In this document: positions 1 to 12,600 of the stretch, one piece after another | How the letters are laid out: each line of letters begins with the position of its first letter | Numbering within the stretch: the stretch's first letter is position 1 | Assembly: GCA_037447655.1 (NCBI GenBank) | Contig: JBBHKE010002052.1 | Location: forward strand, 375,185-439,184 | Length of the DNA: 64,000 nt | Reading direction: 5' to 3' | Source of the DNA: Zygnema cylindricum | Lineage: Eukaryota > Streptophyta > Zygnematophyceae > Zygnematales > Zygnemataceae | Program-made: the position numbers and the translations under genes | Notes under the pieces: generated by a model | Databases searched by the model: none | Told to the model about the DNA's origin: nothing | Seen by the model: the letters and a program-made list of their open reading frames with translations, nothing else

Positions 1-397
1 CTATTACAAGCACGTTGAACTCGGCTAGACCGTAATTATTTTCAGTGAGGCGGTGGACCTTGCGGTAGGCTTGTGGAAATCGTATTACACCGGACATTTG
101 GGCAATGATATATTAGTACTTTGCAGTTTACACCAGATTCTTAGAGCTAGAGTCGTATTCTGACAACTGACAAGAGACATGATTCCGTCATATCATTTGT
201 TTAAATATAGAGGACCAAGGGTTTTTTTTCTATCCATTCGTCGATTTTGTTTTTCTCAAGCCGATTATCAGATATCAAGATTGACACAGAAAGGGGTCTA
301 TAGAGGGTAAAAAAACTACCCCGTATGGATAATCGAGAAAACGTCCTCAATATACAACACTATAAAAAACACACTTACTGCTCTTCAAGAGAAACAG

Positions 398-600
398 GTG
401 TCAAAAATAGGCAAAAACAAAAACAGCAACGACAACAAAAATGGAAGCGAAACAAAAACAGAACTTGACCGGAAATGGAAATGGAAAGGAAACAGAAACA
501 GAAACATAAACAAAAACGCAAACAGAAATGGAATTGGAAATGGAACCAGAAAAAACTCACTGTTGCATTGTGCCCCATAAGCGAAGGGAAGACTAGTAAT
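398..600. repeat. A-rich imperfect AAACAGAAA/GGAAATGGAAA simple repeat
   Basis: The stretch is a degenerate short tandem repeat built from AAACAGAAA, AAACAAAAAC and GGAAATGG-like units. Its open frames on both strands are low-complexity (Lys/Asn on one strand, Phe on the other) and have no recognisable domain, so I do not call a gene here. Confidence 0.7.
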
Positions 601-729
601 GTGACCGAAAACCCATCTTCTGATACCACGGGGACCAATAAAATTGCAGTATTGCAAATGACAAGTGTCATCCAGGCCACCACCACTAACAAAACCAGAC
701 GAGCCACAAATGTGTCCCTGTTCCAAAAA

Positions 730-960
730 AATCCCAAATTGTTCCCACATTATCCTTAAACTATTCTTCAAGTAGTCCCAAAATGTTCCTAAACTGTTCC
801 AATTTTCCCAAAAAAGTTCCTAAATTGTTCCCAAAACCTTCCTAAACATTCCTTAAACATTTCTCGATATCTTTAAAAAGTTTCAAAATGTCCCCCAAAT
901 GTCCCCCAAATGTCCCCAGATTGTTCATAAAACATATCCCAAACAGTTCCAAACTTCCTA
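730..960. repeat. degenerate tandem repeat of a TTCCCAAAATTGTTCC-like unit
   Basis: Variants of CCCAAAATGTTCCTAAACTGTTCC recur about every 16-24 bases from roughly 730 to 960, and a short CCCCCAAATGT unit is repeated near 890-915. It is noncoding in all frames. From 960 to about 1,500 I see only A-rich unique sequence and no gene. Confidence 0.6.
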
Positions 961-1651
961 CAACAAGAACCTAAGAATTATCGTCTTTATCCTAATCAGT
1001 TCATCATTCCAAGTTTTGTAAAGAATGAACTTCCAATTCTAAATTTCCAAGAAGCTGTGTAAGAAAGGAAAATCAATATGAACAAGAAAAGTTCCAAAAC
1101 TATTCAACAGGAAAGGCTTAAAAATTACCATTAAAGGTCGGGGACATCTAAAGAACAAAACTTGAATAGAACATCGAGAAAATATATCCAAAAATCTTCG
1201 GGTATAGAGACAACTCTTTCCAGCTTTAAATATACAGCCTTCCCAAAAACACCCGTGAAACTATTTTTTAGAAAGAGAGAATGAATATGAACATGAACAA
1301 AAAATATGGATATGAAAAATGAACGAGGAGACGATGAATAAGGTGAGGAGAATATAAAACTAAAGACGAAAGGAATAAAGCTTTGTGGAATGTGGACTTG
1401 AAAATTTTCAAGATCTTCCTTAAGGCATTTTACTGTGTTTAAAAGTTCTTAAGAGTTTTTATGAGTTTTTTAACAGCACAGTAGAGTTTTCTAGAATTTC
1501 TTAGGCTTACTCTTCTTGATCTCCTCCTTCTTCTTCCTCCCATGCTTGTCCAGGTCCCTTCCTCTGCACTACCTCTCCCTCCTCTCTCCCCTCTATTTCA
1601 CGCCTCACATTCTAAACCGCAGGAGCTATAGATCCTGGAAGCGGGGCAGGT

Positions 1652-1772
1652 GGAGGAGGTGGAGGAGGAGGGGGAGGAGGAGGAGGAGGGGCACCCTGAG
1701 AAGAAGGTTTCCGCCTACAAGGACATTCTGACATCTGTTCTCTCTTCCCTGTCCTCCTCCTCCACCTCCTCC
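1652..1772. repeat. GGA-rich / TCC-rich perfect inverted repeat
   Basis: GGAGGAGGTGGAGGAGGA at 1652-1669 is exactly complementary to TCCTCCTCCACCTCCTCC at 1755-1772. The arms could form a hairpin with a loop of about 85 bases, and the G-rich arm could also form a G-quadruplex. Overlapping open frames are Gly/Arg/Pro low-complexity products of the repeat, not recognised genes. From 1,780 to 2,900 no gene is visible. Confidence 0.7.
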
Positions 1773-2920
1773 ATGATTATTATTATTATCAGCTTGTGGG
1801 AGTAAGAATTCTGAGAGACCGAAAACTTTTCCCGCAATTTTGAACCAATGTCCCAAAACTCGTTTCGTTGCTAAACGAGGACGAAAAGGTTCAGACGGTA
1901 AACGGAACACGAAAATGGTATAAGAGCATATCGGCAAAAATCTCCGTAAAAGGATCAGAAAATCTGCAAAAAACGTGTCAGTTTTTCTTAAAACATCAGT
2001 TTCCTTAAGACCGGTTTTTACTTAGACAGGACTCGATTGACGAGGGAAAGGGAAAACAGCATTCGTTTACCTGAAATTCACTTCGTATTTTAATACTGTG
2101 TATTTGGGTTGGTTTTCTCGTACATTTATGCATTTGGGTGAGAAGGAGAGTTAAAAACGGAGACTCCATTCTCTACAGCCTGTGAATTTGCTAAAAACAA
2201 CAATGTTAAAAACTTAAATTCTTCCCTCACTGCCTCTAACCAAAACACGGAACAAAAATATACACAATATTTAAATTCAAAAATCGAGTTTTTAGAAAAA
2301 TGTGAAACCCCGAATAAGGAGAAAATGAAAAACCCTCAAAAGGTCAAAATTACGGAAAGCGTTTAGAAACAACACTTGCAATATTGAAAAATAAGATACA
2401 AAAACACACCGAGAAACGGAAAAAGTTTACAAAAATAAGCTAGTAACCGGAAAAGTCGACCTAAAATTCACAAAAAAACAGAAACAAAAAAGAAAGCGCC
2501 TGAGGTTGAGAGGAAACGTGGACGGAGCCAATGGGAGAGATGCTTGTAAACCGGCAAAACAATGAGATTTGTCCCAAAAAAATCCCAAAAGGTCTATGTC
2601 AAAAGTTCCTCACCACTTAGAATTCAGAGTCACAAGGCTCAGCCATAGGTTCCACAAACTGGAGCAATCCCTGCCGATCGAAAAGAAAACAGAAAACAAA
2701 GAAAAGAATGTGTTAAAAAGAAACCTGGAGAGAGAGAGAGAGAGAGACCGACCAGCTCTCCTTCTCTCTCACTCTTCCTTTTAGAAGTGATTGTGGACTA
2801 AAACCGTACAAATAGTGAACAATTGCAGTGCAAAAACACCTCAACTTCCATTCGTTCAAGGATTAAAAATGAAAGTTTCGCATAGAAAAATAATAATGCC
2901 ACACTATTAGCTCATCCTCT

Positions 2921-2976
2921 GGTTTGTGGCTTCATGATTAAGGCGATGGACTAGATTTTGATTCCAGCCTTCACCT
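2921..2976 (+). pseudogene. tRNA-Ser-like 5' half, probable SINE head
   Basis: ATTAAGGCGATGGACTAGA at 2937-2955 matches, from memory, the D-arm/anticodon-arm region typical of plant tRNA-Ser, and the preceding TGGCTTCATGATTAAGG resembles a box A promoter. The rest does not fold as a tRNA: the long variable arm and a canonical GGTTCGAATCC box B are missing, with only TTGATTCCAGCC following. This fits a tRNA-Ser-derived SINE or a truncated tRNA pseudogene. It is not a functional tRNA. Confidence 0.5.
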
Positions 2977-3372
2977 TTTGTACTCTTGAAACTCCGTTTC
3001 AGAATCAGTCAACTCTCATCCTTGCTGAATCACTGCTGCTAAAGGTGTGACTGTGACATTAGTCTCTGTCTTGTTGCCGCTTTAACCCTCACTCTAATTG
3101 TGAACTCCCATAGTTAAGTCGGCCGGTTCCAAAGGGAGAGGGAGCCGATCGGAAACATCAAAAAACGTACCTCATTTTCAAAAAAAGCCTCGTGACATCC
3201 TCGGCTTGCATCGGAGCTCGAGTCGGAGCGATTCCTTCCCCGCTGCCAAAAATAAGAACAGGAGAAAATCGCCGAAAACAGAATCGGCCGCAAATCGCCA
3301 GCTTCCCGGAAAGGCGCAACTGCCAGCTGGCACCTGCAGAAAGGTTAAAATAAGAGGAGACACAGACGAAAG

Positions 3373-3631
3373 GACAAAAAGAAGATAAGGAACGGAAAGA
3401 AAAGGTAGAAAAAACGAAAGGACAGGAAAGGCGAGGGAACGCAAGGAAAGAAAGGAAAAAGGAAGGGGAGGAATGGAAAAGAAAGGAAAGGAAAGGAAGA
3501 AAGGGAAGGAAAAGAATGGAAAGGATGAGAGGAAAGGAAAGGAAAGGAAAGGAGAGAAATGGGAAAAAAAGGAGAGGAAAAGAGAAAAAACAGAAAAGAA
3601 GGGGGAGAGAAAGAGAGATAGAGAGAGAGAG

Positions 3632-3690
<59 letters not shown>
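3373..3690. repeat. purine tract: (GGAAA)n followed by (GA)n
   Basis: An almost uninterrupted A/G strand of about 320 bases changes from GGAAAGGAAAG-type units to a (GA)n run around 3,605-3,690. The complementary strand is an uninterrupted Ser/Leu/Phe frame (3178-3816), which is a by-product of the repeat. Such tracts can adopt triplex (H-DNA) structure. Confidence 0.85.
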
Positions 3691-3699
3691 ATTGGAAAA

Positions 3700-4262
3700 A
3701 GATACCAGCTTTAGCCGCGGTAGTGTCTTCCTATTCTGCGCTTTCGTCCTCCCGAGAGGCCCTCCCCGCCTATCTCCGTACTCGCCCATCCTTCCTTTAC
3801 CTTCCCGCGACTTCAAACCCTAAAAAATCCTTCTTACTCTCTCTTCCTCCGCCTCGCCAATCCTCGCAACCCTAAAAGCTCTCTTACTTCGGCTTCGATA
3901 GACGTCACCTGCAAATCGATAACCAGAGTCGTCAGTTCTAACGAACAGAAATCGCTGAATAGAAAGTGAATTCGCATCCGGTAAAGGACAAACTCCTGCA
4001 CGGCCAGCGTTTCTCCGACGCCGCTTCGTGGGGTGGAGTTCCATGTACTCCGTCGTTCAGTTGCACATGCACTTACAATGACGTGTCCCATGGACTCAGT
4101 TCAAGGCATTCACAGGAGATTCCGGTATCGAGTTCCATGGGAAGTTCGTCAGGTGCTCATGCAATATCAGTGACGTCACGACATATGGTATTCCATCGAG
4201 TGTTGAGGTCGTTTCAAGGCCCCGTCACGCTGCAGCCTCCGCCAACCTGGGCGGCAGAGAAT
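3700..4262 (+). other. GC-richer island, candidate gene 5' end (uncertain)
   Basis: The composition switches to GC/CpG-rich sequence with CT-rich leader-like stretches and AACCCTAAAA motifs common near plant transcription starts. An open plus frame, 3966-4295, reads through GSSSGAHAISVTSRHMVFHR and could be a first exon, but I recognise no domain. An inverted-repeat element begins 16 bases past 4262, so a gene here may be interrupted. Opposing minus frames at 3820-4091 are equally open, which weakens the case. Transcript evidence would be needed. Confidence 0.25.
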
Positions 4263-4278
4263 AAGCGAACCGTTAACA

Positions 4279-4912
4279 CCATAGTTCAAAAGTAGGTGAA
4301 AGTAGGGCCATACAATATGCCTATTGTATGTAAAACATACAATATGTCCTTAAGACCCATATTGTATGGGTCGCAAAATGAACAAAAAAAAGTAACAGGG
4401 TTGGGTTGCACATCGATCGATAGAGAATTAAACGTCATGTCTAACTATTGAAAAACATCCAGACAAAAAATAAAATTATGTGAGTTTTGAGGCAATTTTA
4501 ATTTAAACCGTCAGATTTGGACGATCGAACGGTCGCTGATCGAAGTAGCGATCTAAGAAAATCACATGAGAAGCCCATAACACAACTAGCGATAGGACTA
4601 TCTGTCATATTAGCGTCTGCAATTTTGAGGGCCACACTAAATGAAGCCTCAAATTGACTAACCATGCAGTATAGGACGATAAAACAACAGTATTCTGGGT
4701 TTTCTTTCCCGCGGAATCTCATCCTATGCCGTGTCAATTCGCTAAAAAAATTCGTCCGGCGGCGTGCGCTGTACTATGATCAGATTCGTACGTTCGTACA
4801 AGAGTGTGCACAACGCACACACATACAGTATACATACTCTACGCGAGTTTTGTGCCAAGTTTTGTGCGCTTACCAAAGGCCTACCATAAAAACGCCTACT
4901 TTTGAACTATGG
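4279..4912. mobile_element. 634-bp nonautonomous element with 18-bp TIRs and 6-bp TSD
   Basis: The left end reads CCATAGTTCAAAAGTAGG and the right end is its exact reverse complement. Both ends are flanked by TTAACA (4273-4278 and 4913-4918), a direct duplication of the insertion site. There is no transposase; the internal open frame (4664-4978) runs through the right end and has no recognisable domain. TIR plus TSD identify it as a MITE-class DNA transposon. The superfamily is not clear from the termini. Confidence 0.85.
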
Positions 4913-4918
4913 TTAACA

Positions 4919-7528
4919 CAAACAACCGCAAAAAGAGGTTGGGGGTTCACATTAAAACTTCCGTCGATCATTCCGTGAACCAATAGAACCGATAACTGTT
5001 CATCAATTCGCTTGAACGTAAAAACGTTTGTTCATCCATCCGCTTAATCTTGACAATTCATTTTGAACCTTCTTCATTGCTCTTCTCAACATGTGCAAAC
5101 AAACTCTTTCGATTACGTGTTCTCATTTAGGTGTGTGAAGTTGTACTGGTTTTACCAAAACAAGAAAGTACAAGCAAACACAAAGTTAGTACATGTTAAT
5201 TATTGCCCTGTATTCGAATGATGCGGCTTTATTGTTAACAAGATTAATAAAGACTTGATGTGGAAGAAGCTTAATTTGAGGAAAAGTGTCAAAAACAATG
5301 CATTCTTCAACATATGCGCTTAATTATGATAAAGGGCTCCAACGGGTTTTACAAAATGTCTACTCGTTGGACTCTTTTTTTAATGATCCCGTTTTGCTAT
5401 TAACAATTTCTGCTAGTTATTAAGTGTAATGTTAAACGCATTGGTTATTTACATTCTACTTGAGTGAATATTTTGGACAACACTTTGGCCTTGAGAAGTA
5501 CTCCTAAAAACAACATTTTAACTGGTTAGTTAATTGTAATCTACGTTAATGGAGAAACCCCGACATAAAAAAATGACCTTGATCTATAATTACATGCAAA
5601 ATAGGGTTCGAAACCCATGTTGCTCAACAATATAGTCAGGTTTAGTATGACCTTAACGCCACATGGCAATTAAATAATAAAAATGACATGGTCTCAATGA
5701 CATTCGTAAAATTTGATTCGTGGACATTGACCAACCTGTGGAATTTTTTCCCGCTTTTGTTTATGGAATTTCGAAAAATCAAAAACCAAAAATCAAACAT
5801 CAAACTCAAAGTAACAAAACATAAAATTAAAATACAATGTTCAATATTTGGCGTCTACCATTCCACCATCCACAAATCCAGCCCCGTCCTGTGCACCCCC
5901 ACCATCCGCCGTTCATTATTCATCATTCAAAGTTAAAAATACAACATCCAAACAAAGAAAACAAACACCTAACATCCAACAATTTAACATTAAGAACTCT
6001 GTCCCTACCATCCACAATCCATCGCCCAACACCAAACTTGGAGAAATTAGGCATCAAACTTGAGACATGAAATAGAAATCAACATTCAATGTCCACAATC
6101 TACCAACATCCCAAACTCCACATCCCACATCCGCCACCATATACTCAGAGCCACCACCACCGCCCACCTTCTATAATGCACCCAACACGCAACATTCAAA
6201 AGCAAACATCTCGCGTCAAACATCAAACATAAAACCTTAGAAATATATATCTTACACCCATGTTTAATAAAGACCAATGAATAATGTTAAAGATGAATAT
6301 GTGATTCTTAGACATTGATCAATATTTTTCATCAGTATGATATGTTTTTCACAAAACTAAACTTTAACTTACATTCAAATATTGACACGCCAAATACCAC
6401 AATATGGGATTACTCTTGACTTTTCATTGATGATCCAAGTAAACAACACGTGCGATCATATTTTTGTTCACTAGTTGGCTTGCATGGTTTGCTTGCCTGC
6501 AAATTAATAAAGTGCGCAAATTACTACAGTGTCCACCTTATTTACAGTTTTGCCGAGTGTGATAAGTTTAATACGCTAAATGTTATGAGTTTAAAATCAT
6601 GAAATTAACAAATTTAGAAAAGCAATTTCGAAGAGGTTAACAAAAGACTAGGGATCCCAAATTCAATGTTTTTTTATTGTTATAGGAATAATGGTGTCTT
6701 ATAAATCTGATTACTATAAATCGAGTTCTTGTCGAGATATCTAAAAGTTGGCATTTCCATTGGTCGCAATTATTTAGCTTTCAGGACTAATGCTATAACA
6801 CTTGTAATTGTACGCGCGCCAATTGGTATCGACCGGGCATGACAAAACGCTATGTAGTTTTATTGGCCAACCACAATGGCAAGCCACGGATTTCAAAGGA
6901 ATCCACCTGCCTAGTCTCACGTGGGAAATTGAGTGATGGAGATTTTTAACTCACATAAGACTTTTATAAGCTTAATGTCACACAAAGGTGTACAAGTGTT
7001 CAACTTTAAAATAAATAGTTGGAAATTGAGATAAAGAAGAGTGTCACCTAAATGAGAATTTAGACGTCCCTCCTTAGAAATTGTTGTTTTGTACAAGTTT
7101 CCTTTTAGGATTTTCGTTTTTATCAAACAAGCTTGGGTACCGAGCCTTTCTTTTTCCATCTGAAAACTTTGGTCCATCATCCAAGGGATCCTCAAACTTA
7201 CGCACTTAGTGTAAGTAATCACAAAATGGGACCACTAGAATAATCACAATGTAGAAATAGGAATGACGAGAGGTAAGGAGAGGTAGATCACATCCACATA
7301 GAATAGATGTGGTAGTGCGTTCAACTTTGTAGCAAATGTCTAGTCACGGGGTCACTTAGCGAAAGCTAGAGTGAGCCCCCAAAAAGATTAGAACAATTTC
7401 AAATACTTGTAACCCCTATATCCCAATTGAATTTAAAGCAAAGTTATTCACTACTCTCAAATCTAATTAGATACTTTAGTATACCAATGTGTTGTCAACT
7501 GAAGCCTACAACCTATTTGTGTTATACT
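4919..7528. other. AT-rich intergenic sequence, no gene seen
   Basis: No exon-like or family-recognisable frame is visible on either strand. The segment 5,770-6,250 is strongly depleted of G on the plus strand and built of ACATC/CAAAC/ACCATCC-like words, a strand-asymmetric low-complexity region whose open frames are Pro/Thr/His-rich noise. The remainder is ordinary AT-rich DNA. Confidence 0.6.
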
Positions 7529-8560
7529 TGTTGAGATTTGTGTATTTTCAAGTTAATATTTTTCTATCTGGTCTTTTTTAGGTCTAAATAGGTAAATGGA
7601 AAGAGATATAAATTAGGAGTATTTATCTCCATGATAGCTACTATCCGATCTCTCTCTTAGATCCCCAAACTTGCCGCAGTCACTGAAGATTTATGAGAGA
7701 GACAAAGAGCTATGGCTGCCTGAAAAGGCAGGTAGGAAGAGAGAGTAACATAAGTCACTCTACCAAAAAGGTGAGTTCAACGGGACTTGAACCTAGTACC
7801 GGCAGAGCAAGGTGTAGCCGTCAGCTCTAACCGGTAAGTCGTAGTAGATCGTTGAAAGCATATAGGTTTGATAATGTATTATACCAAAATTAATGCAGTA
7901 AACCATTAAACTAGCATTACGGACATGTACACATAGAAATAGGAACCTACCGTACACATGAACCAAATCAACGCTGGGTATTTTAGACGGACATGATTCA
8001 TTTGTTACATCTATCGAACGACGCACAGAAAAGCCGATGGCGCGGAATGACAACTTTGGTAGTTTGCAAATGACGTGTCCTCGGATGACATGTGGAAATA
8101 TCATTGGATAGAGGGCGATTTTGGGGGAAGCATCTGACAATATTAGGGTAACAGGTGTCAGCCGGAGGGCCATATCGTACTATGGCCGTACAAGAAGTAC
8201 AGCAACACCTGTACCTTATTGTACTTATTGTACTACACAGTGATATCATTTGTGGTGTACATTAGTAGGAGGGGGTTTAGAAAGAGGTTTAACACTTAGG
8301 CAAATTGGTAGGTAGCCGCCTCTCTTTGAGAGAGCATCTGTAAAAAAACCAAACTTTGGCAAGGGATAATTCAATGTCCAAAGGACAAATTCACTGATTC
8401 TTTTTGTTATTGACTCTGGGGAGTCAAAACTATACTGTGGTGTATCAAGTTAAAGTATGTGAGTGTTTGGGTGGCACATGTGGTATGTGAAAGAGAGCAT
8501 CTTGACTTTATCCTAGAGTGCTGAGTGGATCTGTGTAACTAAGGAGCACACATAATTTCA
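7529..8560 (+). mobile_element. solo LTR of a Copia family related to the 53-59.5 kb element
   Basis: The element begins TGTTGAGATT, ends ATAATTTCA, and is flanked on both sides by ATACT (7524-7528 and 8561-8565), a perfect 5-bp target duplication. Its body aligns in order, in opposite orientation on the plus strand, with the LTR at 53075-54124. Shared blocks include AAACTTGYCGCAGTCACTGA, the tRNA-like box near 7,780, CGGATGACATGTGG near 8,084, CCATATCGTAC near 8,170 and TTTTGTTATTGACTC near 8,400. No internal domain adjoins it. A single LTR between matching TSDs is the usual product of LTR-LTR recombination. The minus frames at 7793-8249 are chance frames in the LTR. Confidence 0.88.
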
Positions 8561-8565
8561 ATACT

Positions 8566-9640
8566 CTATTGATTTTGAAGGCTTGTTTTGAAAGTTGTAA
8601 TGGAGTTTTTGTTCTACATGCCCATTTATCCCCCTCATGACTACATCCGTAATGACATGCCTAATGAAGTGGTTAAATGTGTTTCAATGTGGATTTAGCA
8701 TGTGTGTGCGTTCACTTTAAATGGGTCTAATTGGATTGCTCGATCACATTTCATATCCTTCATCTCAAATTGTCTTGTGTGACCCTTTATCACGAAGCGG
8801 TATGGCACTCCTGGTTTCAACATCACCCTCAGCAAATATTAGTCATGTGTCACCTCTAACGATATATCGTGTTGGTAGATAAAGTATCATGATGCGCCTC
8901 AAATCGTACACCTCGACAGAAATTGTTATTACACAAAATCGTACTTTCCAACATCTTACTGTAGCTTTAACCGTATTGTTGCCATTATGTATGCAATGGT
9001 GATCGAATGTTGATGTGTTTTACAAAGTCCATACTTCAGTAGGTTTTTTCATTGGGTACAAGATTTAGAGGCACAATAGACTGAGGAACACTGACCGACA
9101 GTCTCACCATCTTGCCTTGGCTAAAAGGAACGCCTTGCAACTATAAGGATAAAGTACATGCTTTACGAAACTTGAAAAATAAAAGTCTAGCGTAGTATTA
9201 ACTCTTCCAAATAAAAGAAACAAGTCAAGACAGATGCATCTCAATTAAATTCAGCCTCTATCTCAATTATATAAATCCCTAAGTACAAAACAATATTGAA
9301 TTAATTCTACTTCGTATTCTATTTTGACGCCCACATTTAAGTGAATAGCGGCGACAAAACCGCATGCTGTTGCAAAACCACATGTCGCGTGAACCTGAAA
9401 GTCCGTACAGGACCAAGAACAAAATCCGCGGCTCATAAAACAAAGTCACGTAAGGATTTGTACCAATGAAACAAAACCTTTCATTTCCCCTCTCAATGGG
9501 AGAATTAAAACATACTAGAACAATCTTAGCTTAGGCCAACCTCTTTTGAACAAACCACTAACTGCAAACTTAGTTAACATTTCAGGTGCTTCCACACCCG
9601 TAGGTACAGAAATAAACTTTATATCCTAACCATGTACTAA
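8566..9640. other. AT-rich sequence, no gene seen
   Basis: I see no open frame over 60 codons and no recognisable repeat here. It lies between the solo LTR and a decayed Copia body and could include that element's decayed 3' LTR, but I found no paired copy to prove it. Confidence 0.5.
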
Positions 9641-9649
9641 GTCGTGAAT

Positions 9650-12600
9650 ATAATGCCCCTGTATTCAAATGTGCTTTCTTATTTTGTGAAAAACATGATA
9701 TTTGGCAAGGGCAATACTAGAAATGCTATCGGAATAAATAGTCATGCACTTTGTTATTTTGTAAAAAACATGATCTTTGGCAAAGGCAATACTAGAAATG
9801 CTATCGGAATAAATAGTCATGCATTCATTACAACGACCAATCTCACTCATCATCATTTTTATCTAAATTGATGCATTTGCTTCATGACAGGCGGCCATAT
9901 ACTACGCCTCACGCCACAGTTGGTTGCAATCTTGAACTCCAATAAATAGCCAGTCTGCATAAAATAAATGCATAACTAGATGTCAATTTTCCCGAATCGA
10001 AATCTCCTCCCCAATCTGCATCACAATATCCATAACATTCCAAGTCTACATCTGAATTGTACACAAATCCCACACTCATAGTTCCGACTTAATATCTCAA
10101 AATTCTCTTGACACTTTCCCAATGATCTCTCTTAGGTTTTTAACAATATCGACTTACAATGCTAACTGCTGGTGAAATGTCTGATCTTGTTCCCACACTA
10201 AGATGCATGAGACATCCAATTGCTTCTCGATATGGAACATTGATAATGATTTCATTCTCAAACTTACTCAACTAAGACGTAGGATCCAAAAGTCCGACCA
10301 CAGATTTTGCATCTAACATTTGGAATCCACTTAAGATTTCCTTTCAATATTGCTTTTGACTCAACTTAAGAGTTCCCTTTTCAATTCCCTAATTTTGTCT
10401 AAGCTATCAAAAATCATAAAGAAATCATCAATGTAAATATTAAATAATTTTTTCTCACTTCCATGTCCTTTCACATAAACTCTTGAATAAAAAATAGTTC
10501 GTCTAAAACCAAAAGAAATAAGTACATCGTGAAGTTTTCGGTACCAAGTTCGAGGGCCTTGTTTTAAGCCTTATAAAGTTTTCTTAAGTCTCCACACCAT
10601 TCCAGGATTAGAAGAGACCCCCTATGGATCCTTCATATATACCTTTCCCTCCAAATAACCATTTAAAAGGCTGTCCCACGTCCATCGGTGAATGTGTTTT
10701 TGTCCCGCGGCCGCAATAGCGATAAGCATGCATAAAGAGTCGAAATTAACAACAAGTGCATATTTTTTTGTATAATCTTTGCCCACTTTCTGCTGAAATC
10801 CCTTTCCTACCAATTGTGCTTTATTATTTAGAATTTCCCCTGACGAACCTGTCTTTGTTTTAAAGACCCACCTAGAATCGATTGCCTTTTACCGACAAGC
10901 AGCGAAACCTCTTCAAATTTGTTATTATTAACTATCGACTGAAATTCTTTCTCCCGAGCAGGCTTCCACTTTGTTTCCCAATCTTTATATCCTTGAGCCT
11001 CTAAATAGGAAATGGGATCACCATTCAAGGTCTCACTCAGTATTTGTTATGCAAGAAATTCATTAAATCTAGCCTCATAAATAAAATTTGTTAGATTTCT
11101 CAATATTTCCCCCAATTTTGTTGTAAGACAATCTCTTAGCTCTTTTGCCTTTATTTTCTCGTCTGCTACTTCCTAATCCAATTTTCTCATTGACAATTAT
11201 TTGTGGAATTTTCTCAGTGATAGGTGGTGGGATAGAAGGACGTTTATAAGATATGGTTTTAGAAGATTCACTACCGTGTTCAAATTTAGAAGTTGTGGAA
11301 GTAGTATTTGAGTGCTTAACACCGTCCTACATGAATTTCTTGATTAGAGGGGTGGCGTCTTCTTGTCACTCTCAGTTTCAATATTTGCTTTTATGGTAAT
11401 GTCTTCTTCCTCAAAATTCAATGTAAATGGATGATCACCTGTCGGCTGTGCTCCAAAAAGGACGCGCAAATGTTTCATGGAAATTCGAAGTTTCGCGATT
11501 CCACGACTGAATCACTTGTTTGGTTGTATACTTGGTATAAACTTCCTTTCATACCGTAACCGACAAAATATCCTGTCCATGATCGTTGACTGAATTTTCC
11601 ATTTCGTTTTCGCGCCTCGATATAAATTGTACTCCTGCATCCCCACTCGCGTAAATGGTGTACAGACGGCTTTCGGCCACTCCATAATTCATCAGGTGCT
11701 TTATCACACGAGATAGAAGTTAACCGTAGGCAGCTAATACACTTAGTGGTGAAGATTGCGTCGCCCCAAAGTTAACTATCAAGTTGCTAGCTGACGAGCA
11801 TAGTACAAACCATTTCCTGTAAAGTACATTTTTTTCTTTTCTGCTAAACCGTTGGATGCAGATGAATACGGCGCCGTTAGATTCAGATGAGTACGGCGCA
11901 GTAAATTGTTGTTAGATCTCCTTGCGTTCACAAAATCCTTTAAACGCGACAAATTCGCCGACGTCACCAGAGTGTACGGCTTTCAATTTACGCTCAGAGA
12001 AACTTTTTGTCCAAAGGAGGAACCTTCGAAATGCATTTAATGTGTCTGACTTATGTTTCAATTAGTAGAATCAACTTTTACGATTGAAATCATCAATAAT
12101 TACAAAAATGTATTGATTGCCGCCCAAAGTCGTTGGCCTTATCTTTCCACAAAGATCCACGTGTGCTAAATCAAGTGGAGAGCTAGACTTGTGTGCAACG
12201 TTTTTCATTGGATGAGGTTTGCGTATCTGTTTGCCTTTAATGCATCCATCACAACCAATGAATTTCTATCCTACGCTATTTTTCAGACCCCTTATCGTTG
12301 ACACTTTACTCATTTTTTTAATGTTACTTTCTATCGTATGACATAACCTGTGATGCCATAAACCTAAGTTATCGTTGGTGCGATTTGTGAGGTTAGTTGA
12401 AGTGGTTGATCGTTTCCGCCATTGCCACATCATTTACTTTGAAAATTTTAATTGACGTACCCTTCTCCAAAGGTGCATCCATTTCTATCATAGAGTAAGA
12501 AGCGGTTTTCTCCTAGTGCAAGATGCGGTTGTCTCCTAGTGTTGTAACCTGTCCACCCTTACGTTGAATATGTGGGAGACTTAAAAGATTGACAAATCTG

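Noticed and set aside
3178-3816. 212-codon Ser/Leu/Phe minus-strand protein
   Set aside because: Complement of a purine simple repeat; no domain and no homologous exon structure.
7775-7860. tRNA gene (GGGACTTGAACCT looks like a T-arm)
   Set aside because: No acceptor stem or anticodon arm closes around it, and it is a conserved piece of the LTR family.
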